NCBI GenBank assembly: GCA_033980235.1
Contig: CM067064.1
Coordinates: 31,753,670-31,817,669, forward strand
Origin: Diadema setosum
Taxonomy: Eukaryota > Echinodermata > Echinoidea > Diadematoida > Diadematidae
Length of the DNA: 64,000 nt
Direction of reading: 5' to 3'
Below, piece by piece: positions 50,259 to 60,766 of this stretch. How positions within the stretch are numbered: position 1 is the first letter of the stretch; every line of letters begins with the position of its first letter. Position numbers and translations under genes: made by a program. The notes below the pieces were generated by a model. It did not search any database. It was given only the letters and a program-made list of their open reading frames with translations, and was not told the origin of the DNA.

Positions 50259-50671
50259 CAGGGGCGGATCCAGCAATTCGGTAAAGGGGAGGCGCCTTTG
50301 CAAAATTAAATGGGGCGCAAGCGTCCCCCACCATTTTTCTTTTTATTTCTTTTGTTTTAACAAAAAATAAATTATTTATTAATTATTTCTGCTAATTAAC
50401 TACTTGTTACTTTTTCCCAGTTTACTGAAATTGAGTCCTTTATTGCAATTATCGATTATCATCAAAGACAATATTATTATCAAAAATTTCTGCACCAAGT
50501 GCACTGCCGACCTCTCAACAAAAGTGACAGAATAATCAACTTATTGATTGTGGTCGCTAACCTGGAAGAAGAAGAAGAAGAAGAAGAAGAAGAAGAAGAA
50601 GAAGAAGAAGAAAAAGAAGAAGAAAAAGAAAGGGGCGCAGGCCCCGTGCGCCCCCTCTGGATCCGCCACTG
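50259..50671. mobile_element. hAT-like MITE, unit 2
   Basis: Left CAGGGGCGGATCCAG is mirrored by right CTGGATCCGCCACTG. Termini of this type are common on hAT-family elements; the assignment comes from known families and I cannot verify a clean 8-bp target duplication. Near the right end is a (GAA)n run (50,564-50,632). Unit 1 lacks the element at the equivalent place (near 34,450). Confidence 0.7.
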
Positions 50672-50799
50672 AAGATACTGCATTTTTGAGCCCTGATGGC
50701 AAAGTATCTAAATTACCTGAATTACCTATAACGATGACGCCCAGTAAAGTTAAAAACTTGTAGAGGGCTATTCAAAGGATTCAATCCTGAGCCTGAGGA

Positions 50800-51180
50800 G
50801 ATCCATGTGATGTACTGTATCCATGGGATTATCAGTTAATGCAATATGGATTAAATTTGTTATGCTTCTGCTTCCAGTGATCATTGAGCTTGGACTTGAA
50901 GCTATTCACTGATGTTGCCTCGACAGCATCTGCACAAAGGCTATCCCAAGTATTTACTACTCTCTGACTGAAAGAGTTCAACCTTTTACTTGTCCGACAC
51001 CTTCCTTTATACAACTTAAACCTATGACCACGTGTAACTTGATCATTGATGACAGAGAGAACAGCTGGATCAAAGTCTTCCAAAATCTTGAACACTTGAA
51101 TCATATCTGAACGTTCACGTCGATGCTCTAGGGATGTAATCCCCAAATACATGAGTCTCTCAGGATAATCATGACAGCTA
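50800..51180 (-). mobile_element. 3' fragment of a Jockey/CR1-type LINE ORF2
   Basis: The minus strand encodes a C-terminal reverse-transcriptase-like tail (50,832-51,152). It includes ITSLEHRRERSDMIQVFKIL, then DPAVL, TRGHRFKLYKGRCRTSKRLN, FSQRVVNTWDSL and SVNSFKSKLNDHW. This pattern (SLE-RR-RGDM, TRGH--KL, R--FS-RV---WN-L, SVN-FK--LD) is the familiar end of non-LTR retrotransposon ORF2 proteins. About 106 residues remain open, so the fragment is 5'-truncated and dead. It lies only in unit 2, so it was inserted after duplication. Confidence 0.8.
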
Positions 51181-51405
51181 GTTTTAGGTTTAGTTATATC
51201 AAGTTAAATAGATCCGTACATAATCATGATAATAAACAAATTTACTGGTTCTCCATTTGAAAGGAAACTTCTTCTGTATTCCTTGACAGATTTGGTTCAA
51301 AATGTTGTGAAGCATTCAAATGTCTGATAAATATACAACGTATACATGTACCATGAAGGCATGAGTTGTTTTTACCTAGTGCAACAGTACTGCGCTGTTC
51401 GATTG

Positions 51406-51421
51406 CCACATGGGGGCGCTC
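51406..51421 (+). promoter_or_regulatory. CTCF-like motif, unit 2
   Basis: CCACATGGGGGCGCTC is identical to the unit 1 site and lies in the same conserved block (TGCGCTGTTCGATTG before it, GTCAGGTGGCGTTTCTTCTC after it). It is about 3.0 kb upstream of receptor B. Confidence 0.5.
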
Positions 51422-51858
51422 TCATCGTTCCTCACGATTTCGAGATTGGTCGTCAGGTGGCGTTTCTTCTCTCCGTAGGCTATGAAGATCGATTCCGTCT
51501 CTTCTATTTTTAGATCCGATATCCTTTGGTTCAAGCGAACGATGATTTTTTTTTTTCTACTGGTAGTCAATAATATTGAAGTTGGCGACTATTGCGATTT
51601 CTATTTGTGGAATAAGATGACTAAGGGAATAATCATTACTGTTAAAAGGGAGAGTTTCTGGAATGCTTCGATTATAGAGTTTAAAGAAACGAATAAGACC
51701 CTATTCAGATGAAGCATTAATTGGTAGTGATGAAGGGGTGTAGAGCTTAATATTGATTAAGCTTCAGCGAATGCATTGCGTGGAGCTGTATCAAGGTGGA
51801 TCAAAATGACTTGGCTTTAGTAAATACTCCTGCCATCCAAATCACCTGCATTGACCCA

Positions 51859-52011
51859 GTAGCGAGTTTTAGATCTGCAACGCGAACGCTAAGACGACTC
51901 TAATTAAGCCAAAATGGTGTTCTGCACATGCGAGAGACAGCTGTTTCGATCGTCCAACTCAGGAGGCTGCGTTGTCTCAGCGATCGCGTCGCAGATCTAA
52001 AGCTCGCTATT
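51859..52011. repeat. AGCGAGCTTTAGATCTGCG MITE, unit 2
   Basis: This corresponds to the element at 35,950-36,106. The left end reads AGCGAGTTTTAGATCTGC and the right end GCAGATCTAAAGCTCGCTAT, so the terminal match is better preserved here than in unit 1. Confidence 0.8.
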
Positions 52012-54194
52012 GTCTCTGACGATAGCTTTATCCTCAACAATCACAATGTGACCTTGCACAGAGACCCAGAGATATGACGCATTAAAAACTGCCTTGAATA
52101 TTGTTTCTATATGGAAATAAACACGTACAGGTTACCTCCTTCAGTTCTACTGACAATCAGGCAAACAAATCCATAGCAATGCGGGGTCATACAAAGGAGA
52201 GAGATATGTTTTCTTAAAGAAGATGTTGAAATCCATCTCTTTCATTGTTGTTCGTCAGTATGTTCGTGTCACGTAGATCCCCCACCATCAAAATAAGGCC
52301 CAAGAGGAAGAATTACTCTCCAGACGACATTCCACGTATCATCTTTTGTACATAATTATTTTCATACATGCTACAATTACGTCATGTACGTTGCTGACGT
52401 GAGGATATGCAGACAGTGCTACAAAGAATTACATGTAATAAGTTAAAAAAAAAACTATTTAAGGCGCTTATACTTTGATACAACGTTTTTCTTTCGAATT
52501 TGAGGTAAATTCTCCGAGACGTGCCAGATACATCTATTTCTATACTAACGACGAACTCAAAGGAAAAGAAGGGGCCCAGGTCCGTTTGGGTCTGTAGGAT
52601 AAAAGCGCCAATCCACATCATATTAAAGTTGATTCTTGTTACAGAAAAAAAAAATCCAACGAAGATGAGTGAAGAAGTTTTATCAAAGTCGGGACTAAAA
52701 TACGGAAGATTTGGCATCCATAGTTTCCCCTTTTCACTGATGACTGACGTCATAACTTCAAGCAATATGGATCTGTGTTTAGGACCAATAAATTCTTCGG
52801 TGAAATTCCAATTACTTCTCTTGTTTGGAATGTTCTTGTTGTTATTCTTCTTCTTCTTGTCCCTGTTGCTGCTGTTGTCGTTCTTTTTTGCTGTTGTTGT
52901 TGTGGTGGTGGTGGTGGTTCTTTTCTCTTTTTTTTTTTTGGATAAAGCTTCCACTATTCTGTTCGTCTGATTTCTCTCTACTTATCAACGTGAACGTGAT
53001 ATTGGTGTGATATTTCACCTTTATCATCATTATCATTCATTTATTCATTTTGTCTGATGTAGTGTGCAAAGGAATGGGGATCTGGATATTTTCCAGTTAA
53101 ACCTTGAGCAAGCAGTGAGGATTGAGAAAGCCGAGTTTGTCATATTGGATTTGCACTTTTCTAAAGGCCAATTCAAGCACCCCCAGGTGACTTGCTGTTG
53201 ACGTCCACTCATAGAGTAGACGTCGAACGTCCTCTTCCGGACTCGGTGCTGGTTTAACTTATTAAAAAAGGATTGAAAATAAAATCTCTGCATGCTTTAA
53301 TATCTTCATCTCGGGAAATACAGCAGCAATACAAAATATACCAGTAGGAAAAGTGGGAGAAGCTCTCCTAGCAAATGGTAAATATGCTGATGCTGAATTA
53401 TGGAGAGCTATAGAAGGACTTTTGTTGCATCTGAAAACCTTTCCGCTGTCTTCCGTTTTTGTCGTCAAAGCGATTTCTTACCGAGTACCACAAATAATGA
53501 GAATTCCACAGAAATTCCACTAATGCACTCTCCTGCTGGAATGCCATTGAATCATTTCTTTACAAGACACTGAAGTCAATTATAATACCTCGATTTTTTT
53601 TTTGTGTGTGAATGTTCTTTTGATATCCATATAAGTTTGAAATGTAAGTCTTTGGCAAGTTAAGAAGAGAAAAAGATTTTTTTTATAAGTTTTCGATGAC
53701 GTTTCTATTCAATGTGCGACATTTTCATGAAACATCTTACTGATTTGTAAGGATCTCTTCAGGAAATGAAGAATAAGATTTTAAAAGGCTTAGAACACAT
53801 TCATGGAGCCTAATGGATCACGTTGGTTGTCAACAAGGTGACCCCAACTTCTTTTATAACCCTGTAAAAGAACGCTTCTCAGAAAGAGAGAGAGAGAGAG
53901 AAAAAAAAAGAGAATGGTGAAAGATTTCAAGCCAAAGAGTTTGATATGGGTGCCAGACATTGACTGACCAAAAGGACACAGTTTGCCTTTTCTTTCTGCC
54001 GTTTTCAGGCATGTTTTATAAATAACTTAATTTGACCAAACTTTTTTTAAGTGCAACTACGCTTCGATTGAAAAGGGAAACATATAACTATTTACATATC
54101 AGGGAGTGACAATTTATGTAGAATTAGGATTGCGTGTAGAATTCTGAGTGATTAGGAGCGCCAATTTATGTAGGATTATGCCATATCATTTTAA

Positions 54195-54405
54195 GAAGCG
54201 TTGTCTCATGCTGCTCTTCTGTTCGCACTCCGACAAAAAAAAAATATATTTGAAAATTTCGTCACTGAGTACTCCTCTTTTGCTTTTGTATCTTCGCTGA
54301 CATTTTTTCTCGTTAAAATTGAATCAGATATAACGGTGACAATACTATTTGTCCAAAGAACTGGCGTATGAGAGCTACAACAGTTTAAGCCACAATTCTT
54401 GAAGT
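54195..54405 (+). promoter_or_regulatory. Conserved 5' flank of receptor B
   Basis: This aligns with 41,040-41,282, including the in-frame TGA two codons before the ATG. It probably includes 5' UTR. No core-promoter motif is evident. Confidence 0.4.
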
Positions 54406-55186
54406 ATGCATAGGTATGTGCGTCTTGTCGTAGGCCTTAGCTCGCCCCTTCTTGGCATTCCGGGCAACATTTTGATTTTCGTCGTCTTTTCCCGACGACG
54501 ACCGAAGAATGTCACCGACGTCGGCATCATGGCTCTCGCCGTCAACGACCTCACTTCGTCCTCTTTCAATTTTGTGAAAGTGTTCATGTCATTCTTCGGC
54601 GTCGACGACGTCCGGTGCATCATCGAGATCGTCAGTCTTCGCTCGGGCATCCTCACAGCGGCGTTCCTCACGACCTCGATAGCCTTGTACCGTGCCAAAG
54701 CCATTGTCATGCCGTTCTCTCGCCCGTTCAGCCTCGACTTCGCCGTGTGGTTGTCCCTGTTCTGCTTCTTAGCGGCCTTCGTGTTCAACTCTCCCTTCAT
54801 CTTTCTCACCCGAGCTCGCTTTGAAGGGGGTATCGTCATGTGCGACTCGTTTGGCGACGTCGCCTGGGCGAGATCAGCGTACTTGTGGTTGCAGAGCGTC
54901 GTCTTCTCAATTTCGTCCCTCGTCGCCGGGCTGCTTTACTCGAAAATCTTTAAGGTCATACGCGAGCAGCAAGTCGTGCGAAGTCGGCTCACAAACGGCC
55001 TTCGTGTGGAGAGCGCTTGTCCCTCTATCAGAACGGAGTTGTCATCGGCAGTGACGGCGAATTCACAGATTCCACCTGTAGTAGATATTGCTGTTGAGGC
55101 GACTTTATCCTCGACTCTTGAAGACAGCAATGACCATGATGTCCCTACTAATGTGAACAACAACCTCAGCGAAGAATCTCAAAAAG
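54406..55186 (+). CDS. Class A GPCR copy B, exon 1 (TM1-TM5)
   Basis: Exon 1 encodes residues 1-260 plus one base, with donor CAAAAAG|GTTGGT in phase 1 as in copy A. The joined gene (54,406-55,186, 55,963-56,204, 57,339-57,500) also predicts 394 residues. TM1 GIPGN, TM2 ALAVND, the paired cysteines and TM4 W are kept, and TM3 ends L-Y-R-A-K, again without D-R-Y. Compared with copy A, changes include V12S, I50T, D66V, V94L, I101V-T102M, C128S, S160L and three consecutive changes in loop 2 (LVR to FEG). Several lie at the outer face or in helices that line ligand pockets in other receptors. The loop-3 tail near the exon end is the most diverged part. The frame is intact throughout. Confidence 0.9.
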
Positions 55187-55962
55187 GTTGGTGTAAATTA
55201 AAAAACAAACAAACAAACAAACAAACAAACAAACAAACAAACAAACTTTCTCACTAACTAAATAAATAAAAATTATATATTCATACTTAGTAGTCGTATT
55301 GGGGCAGAGATAAGTTTCCTATTTTCCTTTTACAAATGAAATTCTGTGCTCGCATTTTCACTGTCATTATGGTAGTGGTGACCACAATTCATGAAGTTAC
55401 AGGACCGACATAAGTATTTTTATGATCAAAAGGACATAATATCCCTAGTGATGTGTTAATATCCTTTGGTGTTAACTGATGCTAATTGAAATTCAAACTT
55501 AAATTGAAAATGATTTTATTTCCATATAAAGTGATACAAAGTAATATACATAACGCTTACCTCGGTACATAATATTTTAAGGAACTTTGAATCACGTCAG
55601 TTATTTGACATTGACGAAATGACAAATCAAGTTCGTTATGTTCGCATCCAGTTTGCTTGCCAATGTGTTTTCATTGGTACTCAATGATTGAAATTTGATT
55701 TTTCAGGGAATAGGAAGACAGTAATACTCCAATAAATCTATGACTATAACGTTATCTTTCCACGAACTATCAAGAGTGAAAATGGTTATTGTCGCAAGTA
55801 GGCTACTTTCCGCGAATGAGATATGTTTAATGTGCAAAATATGTTTAAAATGATATAATAGCATGTAATAATATATATTAAGATTATGGTGTGGGCAGGC
55901 TGTTATTTTGCGATAAGGCGGAATTATTCACAGAACAAACGTCCGAATTTGTTTACTTTCAG
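55187..55962 (+). other. Receptor B intron 1
   Basis: GT-AG intron of 776 bp, phase 1. It starts with a (AAAC)n run (55,204-55,243) and otherwise matches intron 1 of copy A without its 585-bp insertion. A short A/T-rich relic lies near 55,505-55,580. Confidence 0.85.
55204..55243 (+). repeat. (AAAC)n microsatellite
   Basis: About ten CAAA units directly after the exon 1 donor. Copy A has only AACAAAGCAACAAAC-like remnants here, so the tract expanded in copy B. Confidence 0.95.
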
Positions 55963-56204
55963 GTTCCTATGTTACCTCTACGCCTGTTACCCAGGTCAAG
56001 ACCGTCCAGCGGTCACCGGTCAACAAGAATATCAGAGTTGGCGAGGAAAGAAACGGTCAGCCGACATCGTCGACTAGGAAAAAGGTCAACGCTGGCGCGG
56101 ATAGCAATGAGCGTCGCACGACGGCTATGCTGGTCGTCGTCAGTTTCGTTTTCTTCATCACCTGGCTGCCGAGTGTGGCTTTTGACATGATCACCGCGAG
56201 CAAG
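55963..56204 (+). CDS. Class A GPCR copy B, exon 2 (loop 3 and TM6)
   Basis: The acceptor is TTTACTTTCAG; two bases complete a Gly codon, then 80 codons run to the donor AAG|GTAATC, phase 0. It has the same length as in copy A, with no stop or frameshift. The basic NERRTTAML entry and the F-F-I-T-W-L-P toggle region are present. The loop part differs from copy A at many residues (for example SEAKDG becomes GEERNG), while TM6 differs little. Confidence 0.88.
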
Positions 56205-56299
56205 GTAATCTTTAAACTTGTTTGATTGCAATATCAGTATTCCAGTCAGTTGACATTTTACAGGCGTGAGCATGCTGATTAACCAACATAAACATTCTC

Positions 56300-56450
56300 A
56301 TCCTACCCGGTCCCCGGCACCCATTTATACTCCCGAGTGGAGAGTAGCAATGTGGATAAAGTGCCTTGCTGAATACACTGTGGGGCAAACGGGTCGAGTT
56401 TCGCATGGGATTGAACCCTCAAACCCATACCACGCTCATGTGCTTTAGAA
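56300..56450. repeat. SINE/LINE-tail-like relic
   Basis: Contains GGCACCCATTTATACTCCCG, GTGGAGAGTAGCAATGTGGA, AAAGTGCCTTGC and ATGGGATTGAACCC in that order. From general knowledge this resembles a short retroelement tail widespread in aquatic animals (CCCATTTA-CACC-GGTGGAGAG--GCA, AAGTGCCTTGCCCAAGG, GGGATTCGAACCC). It is diverged and has no equivalent in copy A. Confidence 0.4.
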
Positions 56451-56744
56451 AAGTTGGCATTCATCCTCTCGACCACGACATGCACCTCCACGATATTTTG
56501 AATTTGTTGGAAATTTTGTTGGAAAATATTACAGATATACCGTGTTGAATGTTTGTAGGTAGGAGTACTATCATGTACTGTTTTATTTCCTTTCCCTTTA
56601 CATTATTGTTGCACCAAAAGTACAAGGAAAGAAACAAATGACAAAGTGTGGGCACTGCATGTAATGTAGTGGATATATGGCTCAAGACTTGTAATCGGGA
56701 GATGAGGGATTTAAATCCCCTGCCTGGCAGATGCGTCAGACGGT

Positions 56745-57150
56745 TCCAAAAGTTGTTCTTTCATAAGGCTTAGTAATCCGAAAATGAAATAGGGTTCATT
56801 ATACCAAAGGTTCTTTAATCCGAAAACAAAATAAGGTTCGTAGTTCTAAAGGTTTGTTAGGGTGCACCTTCTTTTTGTTTTCGCATTAAGAACCTTATTA
56901 ATTCATTTCCGAATTAACGAACCTCATTTTATTTTGGCAGTGTTTGGATTAAATGAATCTGGTTCGGAATAACGAACCTTATTTCATTATCGCATTAACG
57001 CATCTTCGGAATAACGAACCCTATATCATTTTCGGATTACTGAACATCTTATTGCTTATTGGGAATTCGTGTGTTTCGGAATAACAAACATTCGGAATAA
57101 CGAGTTTTGTTTCATTTTCGGACTAATGAACCTTCGGAATAACGAATATC
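56745..57150. repeat. Foldback repeat rich in TTCGGAATAACGAACC, unit 2
   Basis: This corresponds to 46,764-47,150 and has the same modules in the same order. The left arm is more degraded than in unit 1. The right terminus ACCTTCGGAATAACGAATAT is intact. Confidence 0.7.
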
Positions 57151-57338
57151 ATCCACAATAGACATCTCCATCTGTACATTTCAAATTTGGGGGAACATGG
57201 CAGGGTCCTTTGGGAGAGAACAGTGATTACACTAGAGAGGGTATACCATATGTAATGATGACTCGAAATCATTATTGTCATTGCTTCTTTGCCATTTGTT
57301 ATTTTTCCACTACCGTACTTCCTTTTCTTGATCCACAG

Positions 57339-57500
57339 AGGTCGGGCATCAATAGTCTTCACGAACAAATGCCCGTCGTGTCCATTCTGCTTTACAGCAT
57401 TAGTCAACTGAAATACGTCAACCACGTCATCAACGTGTTCGTCTACGGTGTCATAAACCGCCGCTTCCGGCTCGAGTGTCGCAAGTTGTTGTGTCGCTAG
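57339..57500 (+). CDS. Class A GPCR copy B, exon 3 (TM7 and C-terminus)
   Basis: Encodes 53 residues and a TAG stop, starting RSGINSLHEQM in phase 0. One codon is deleted relative to copy A, which exactly offsets the extra codon in exon 1, so both proteins have 394 residues. TM7 ends VNHVINVFVYG with the same loss of the NPxxY proline. The C-terminal segment from KYVNH to the stop is identical to copy A at the nucleotide level. Confidence 0.9.
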   Translation, partial: RSGINSLHEQMPVVSILLYSISQLKYVNHVINVFVYGVINRRFRLECRKLLCR

Positions 57501-57582
57501 TACTTGATTGCTAAGATAGTCGTGGGATTCATGGACATAGGGCCTTTGAGTACACAATGGTAATGTAAAAGCTGTGATATGA

Positions 57583-57670
57583 ATTTCTCAGTATGCTCGG
57601 AACGATCATGGCAAAGCAAGACCTGTATATGTCTAAAAACGGCTGAACCACCTCTTAATGCATTTAGTTA
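57583..57670 (+). repeat. 88-bp insertion in receptor B 3' flank
   Basis: Copy A reads GATATGAATAGCATTGCC. In copy B the same sequence is interrupted after GATATGAAT by about 88 bp that contains ATGCTCGGAACGATCATGGC and ends TTTAGTTAAG before AATAGCATTGCC. It has no counterpart elsewhere in the window that I noticed. Confidence 0.7.
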
Positions 57671-57954
57671 AGAATAGCATTGCCAGTCGCTCCACTGCAT
57701 ATATGTTAAAGGCGAATTCATACTCGTGATCGTATAGTTTACTTTGACACAAGACATGCAGTGTTTTGCTAAATATTTCAATGGCTTCATTTGTTCTCTT
57801 ATTCTACTAATTTCTACCGCACCACATTTAGACCTTTTATACACTGCGGTATCATCGAATTACACGGCTCGTATACAGCTCATAGACAGTTTCCAGAGTT
57901 TGAGAATATCGGTTTACGCTGTTTATTTTAGATAAACAATGTGCTTTATGTGTA

Positions 57955-57960
57955 ATTAAA
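57955..57960 (+). terminator. Possible poly(A) signal, receptor B
   Basis: ATTAAA at the position equivalent to that in copy A, in conserved sequence. No experimental support is available. Confidence 0.3.
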
Positions 57961-58895
57961 TATGGACAGAAATTGGCGATACTAAACTCTTTCTCTTGAT
58001 GAAATCATTTACAAAGAAATATTCAAGCTTGTGAACAGACTTGAGGCTACTCCGTATACTGTAAAGCGGCTGGCTTTTGCGACATGGCGCATACTCTGAC
58101 GGGTATTTAAAGTCAGTAAAAATCCACTCCGTGATAAATTTCACTCGATGTATGAAGTAAAATCACAGAAGGGAAATATTGATGTTCCAGTGAAATCCGA
58201 CTTAATATAAAGAGTTTTCAAAGTTTAAAAAATTTACATATTTCCCCAGACCAACGTGTTAGCTCAGTCGCACAAGCAAAATAGAATGCATGTAATTTGG
58301 TCTATGTAAAGTTGTCGTGGTCTTACGAGTATCCCAGGCGATTATCTCATTCGGTAATACAAATACCTTAACTACATTTCAACTTTACGAACTTCAATTC
58401 GAACAGAAGAAAGTACATACGTCGTTCTGAAATTGCTTCAGACTTAAAACACGATTTAATTAGATTATGAAAATGGTCAAATTAGTGTGATTTGCACAAG
58501 ACATCAAGGGATTGTTTCATCACTGTCTTGTAAAAATCTAAAGTCATAACTTCCTAACGTTTTGTCTGGTTTTCCTTCAGGTTTTAATTCATTAAGTGCG
58601 CGACTTTCCTCTTCATCACAGTATAAGATGTGCTTTAAAAAAAAAAACAAGGAGAGGAATCTTGCCTTGGTAAAGAGGTAACAGAGGTTACATATCAGAC
58701 GTGAAGAAGTTATGTTTATTGCGAATAATCTGAATACAGTTGTGCTAGCTTCCAATCCAGTCCTTTCTTTTCTTCTTCTTTCTTCTTTTGCTTTCTTCTG
58801 CTTCCTTGAATGAGTTCGGCTCGAGAATTTCTAAACTGCTTCAACTATTTATTCGGTGATTGTCACATGTTTCTACTATGAGATAGTTGCCATCT

Positions 58896-59461
58896 TTAAA
58901 GGGAAGATAAACCCCAAGAGCAATGTGGAATGAGTGAAAGCAGCAACATTAGTAGAACACAACAGTGAAAGTTTGAGGAAAATCGGACAATCGATGCAAA
59001 AGTTATGAATTTTTAAAGTTTTGGTGTTGGAACCGCTGGATGAGGAGACTACTAGAGGATATGACGTATGAGTGGACAACAATACAAAGAAAATATAAGG
59101 GAAATTCAACAAAAATTCACTTTTCTAGAATCATGAAAGAGTAATGGACCAACCTCTTTCAGAAAGCAGGAGGAATAATTGCTACCCTTAACATATGTCA
59201 ATATCAAGTTGATGGAATTTGTAATTTTCATGAAAAATGGATTTTTGTAGAATTTTCTTTATATTTTCTTGGTATTGTTGTCCACTCATACGTCATAACC
59301 TCTAGTAGTCTCCTCATCCAGCGGTTCCAACACCAAAACTTTAAAAATTCATAACTTTTGCATCGATTGTCCGATTTTCTTCAAACTTTCACTGATGTGT
59401 TCTACTAATGTTGCTGCTTTCACTCAATCCACATTGCTCTTGGGGTTTATCTTCCCTTTAA
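58896..59461. mobile_element. Foldback element with about 225-bp arms, TTAA-flanked
   Basis: TTTAAA lies at both edges. The left arm (58,901 to about 59,125) and right arm (about 59,236-59,456) are near-perfect inverted copies. They share GGGAAGATAAACCCCAAGAG, CAACATTAGTAGAACACA, GAATTTTTAAAGTTTTGGTG and GAGGAGACTACTAGAGG. The spacer is about 110 bp. No protein is encoded; it fits a recent piggyBac-type MITE or foldback. Confidence 0.85.
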
Positions 59462-59664
59462 ATCTGAAACTGTAATGGCCTGAAATGAAATGGAGTTGCC
59501 TGAAATAAACAAAAAAAAAGATAACAATCCATTTTGATTCTTAAGTGCCTGATTGGGCCATCAAAACAGAGCCATTCTCGAAATTTGGTGGCCCGACATG
59601 AATTCTTGGTGGACTCTCTCTCTCTCTCTCTCTGTCTCTATGTATATATATATATATATATATA

Positions 59665-59948
59665 AGAAGAAAGAGTCTCAAGTACGCCATGGATCCAACG
59701 ATTACAAAAAATTTTTATTACAAAATTTTCGGTCTGCCTCAGACCTTCGTCAGTGCAAAGACAATGATGGACAATGATAAACATGAATCATAACAACAAT
59801 GCTATGCGCGTCATTGTTGTTATGATTCATGTTTATCATTGTCCATCATTGTCTTTGCACTGACGAAGGTCTGAGGCAGACCGAAAATTTTGTAATAAAA
59901 ATTTTTTGTAATCGTTGGATCCATGGCGTACTTGAGACTCTTTCTTCT
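59665..59948. repeat. Perfect 137-bp inverted repeat with 10-base loop
   Basis: The left arm 59,665-59,801 and right arm 59,812-59,948 are exact reverse complements by my reading, separated by CTATGCGCGT. (TA)n lies directly at the left and again about 45 bp to the right. The arms contain TGACGAAGGTCTGAGGCAGA, a sequence of the hammerhead/Penelope type. Such a perfect palindrome must be young, or an assembly foldback artefact. A transcript would fold into a long dsRNA hairpin. Confidence 0.85.
59860..59886 (+). ncRNA. Hammerhead-ribozyme-like core (incomplete)
   Basis: CTGACGA, then stem-loop GGTCT-GAGGC-AGACC, then GAAA matches the hammerhead core CUGANGA - stem II - GAAA. The inverted copy is at 59,727-59,753 on the minus strand. 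After GAAA, an AAAATTTT/AAAATTTT pairing could act as stem III, followed by a possible GTA cleavage triplet. I could not find a convincing stem I. It may be a degenerate copy of the ribozyme carried by Penelope-like elements. Confidence 0.35.
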
Positions 59949-60190
59949 AATAATTACAACATTCGAAGTCCAACACGTGGAAAATTCCAAGATGATATAT
60001 ATATATATATATATATATATATGGACCTGTAAAATAAAAGAGTTGTGTAATTTATAGATTTTACATTTTCACAGTAACAATGATATTAGAAGTAACTGCT
60101 ATGCAAGTTAGATGAGATGATATCATCGCATCAAAAGTCCAAAAAGTTTTTGACATGTACACAAATTACATTAATATGCTTTTGCATAAT

Positions 60191-60766
60191 ATTATTAGTT
60201 ATCCCCTGCTTGTTCACGAAATACGGGCAAATATCTACGGTCTGGTGCCATATTCCATGAGGCCGAAGGCCGAATGGAATATGGCACCAGACCGTAGATA
60301 TTTCCCGTATTTCGTAAGAACAAGCAGGGGGTAACGATTTTATCTTTTAGTGTAAGTGCTAACCTTCTTCTCGCTGATTTCCCCTCGTGAATGATGTTGA
60401 AATCGCCGGCTAGCTGTCAGCCATGACCATGTTGAGGCCTACGTCTCGCGAGCTGATAACTGCATGCGATGCGCGCATACAAATACGTATACGTACACGC
60501 CATAAGAATACTGCAGTGCAGTAGCCTAGGTACACGTTGCCGTTGTTTATCAAGGTCTCAGGTTATGTGCGCAATACGCTTGAGGACCGCGCGCTGTCCA
60601 TTTGTTTTGTACAGGATTAGCGCGCACTTTCCTATAAGCGTCTTTGGTACACGCGCAGCTGGCTGTGTAATACAGTATCATGACGTCATATCACGTAATA
60701 CGGGATATATTACGTGGTTGATTGACCAATGAGATTACAGAATTCACGATCACTAAAAGATAAATA
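60191..60766. mobile_element. CpG-rich insertion with hairpin end, unit 3 only
   Basis: Unit 2 reads straight through (about 49,622-49,635), whereas unit 3 has about 575 extra bases. The left part (60,198-60,335) is a long imperfect hairpin: GTTATCCCCTGCTTGTTC, AATACGGG, ATATCTACGGTCTGGTGCCA and the mirrored right arm. The rest is CpG-rich and is bounded by TATCTTTTAGTG (near 60,350) and CACTAAAAGATA (near 60,755), an inverted pair. It is probably a DNA element or two nested elements; no protein is encoded. Confidence 0.65.

Larger units (their letters stand above)
56205..57338 (+). other. Receptor B intron 2
   Basis: GT-AG intron of 1,134 bp, phase 0. It contains a SINE-like relic (about 56,300-56,450) and the TTCGGAATAACGAACC foldback, with the acceptor TGATCCACAG. 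Confidence 0.85.

Noticed and set aside
50625..50665. A second CTCF-like match in the end of the hAT-like MITE (GGGGGCGCA on the minus strand)
   Set aside because: The spacing between the CCAG and the GGGGGCGC part is one base short of the CTCF core; better explained as transposon terminus.
52382..52954. 190-codon minus-strand frame, with a 149-codon frame on the plus strand
   Set aside because: It begins in a low-complexity Thr/Lys/Asn repeat, and the equivalent segment of unit 1 (about 36,640-36,990) does not keep either frame open.
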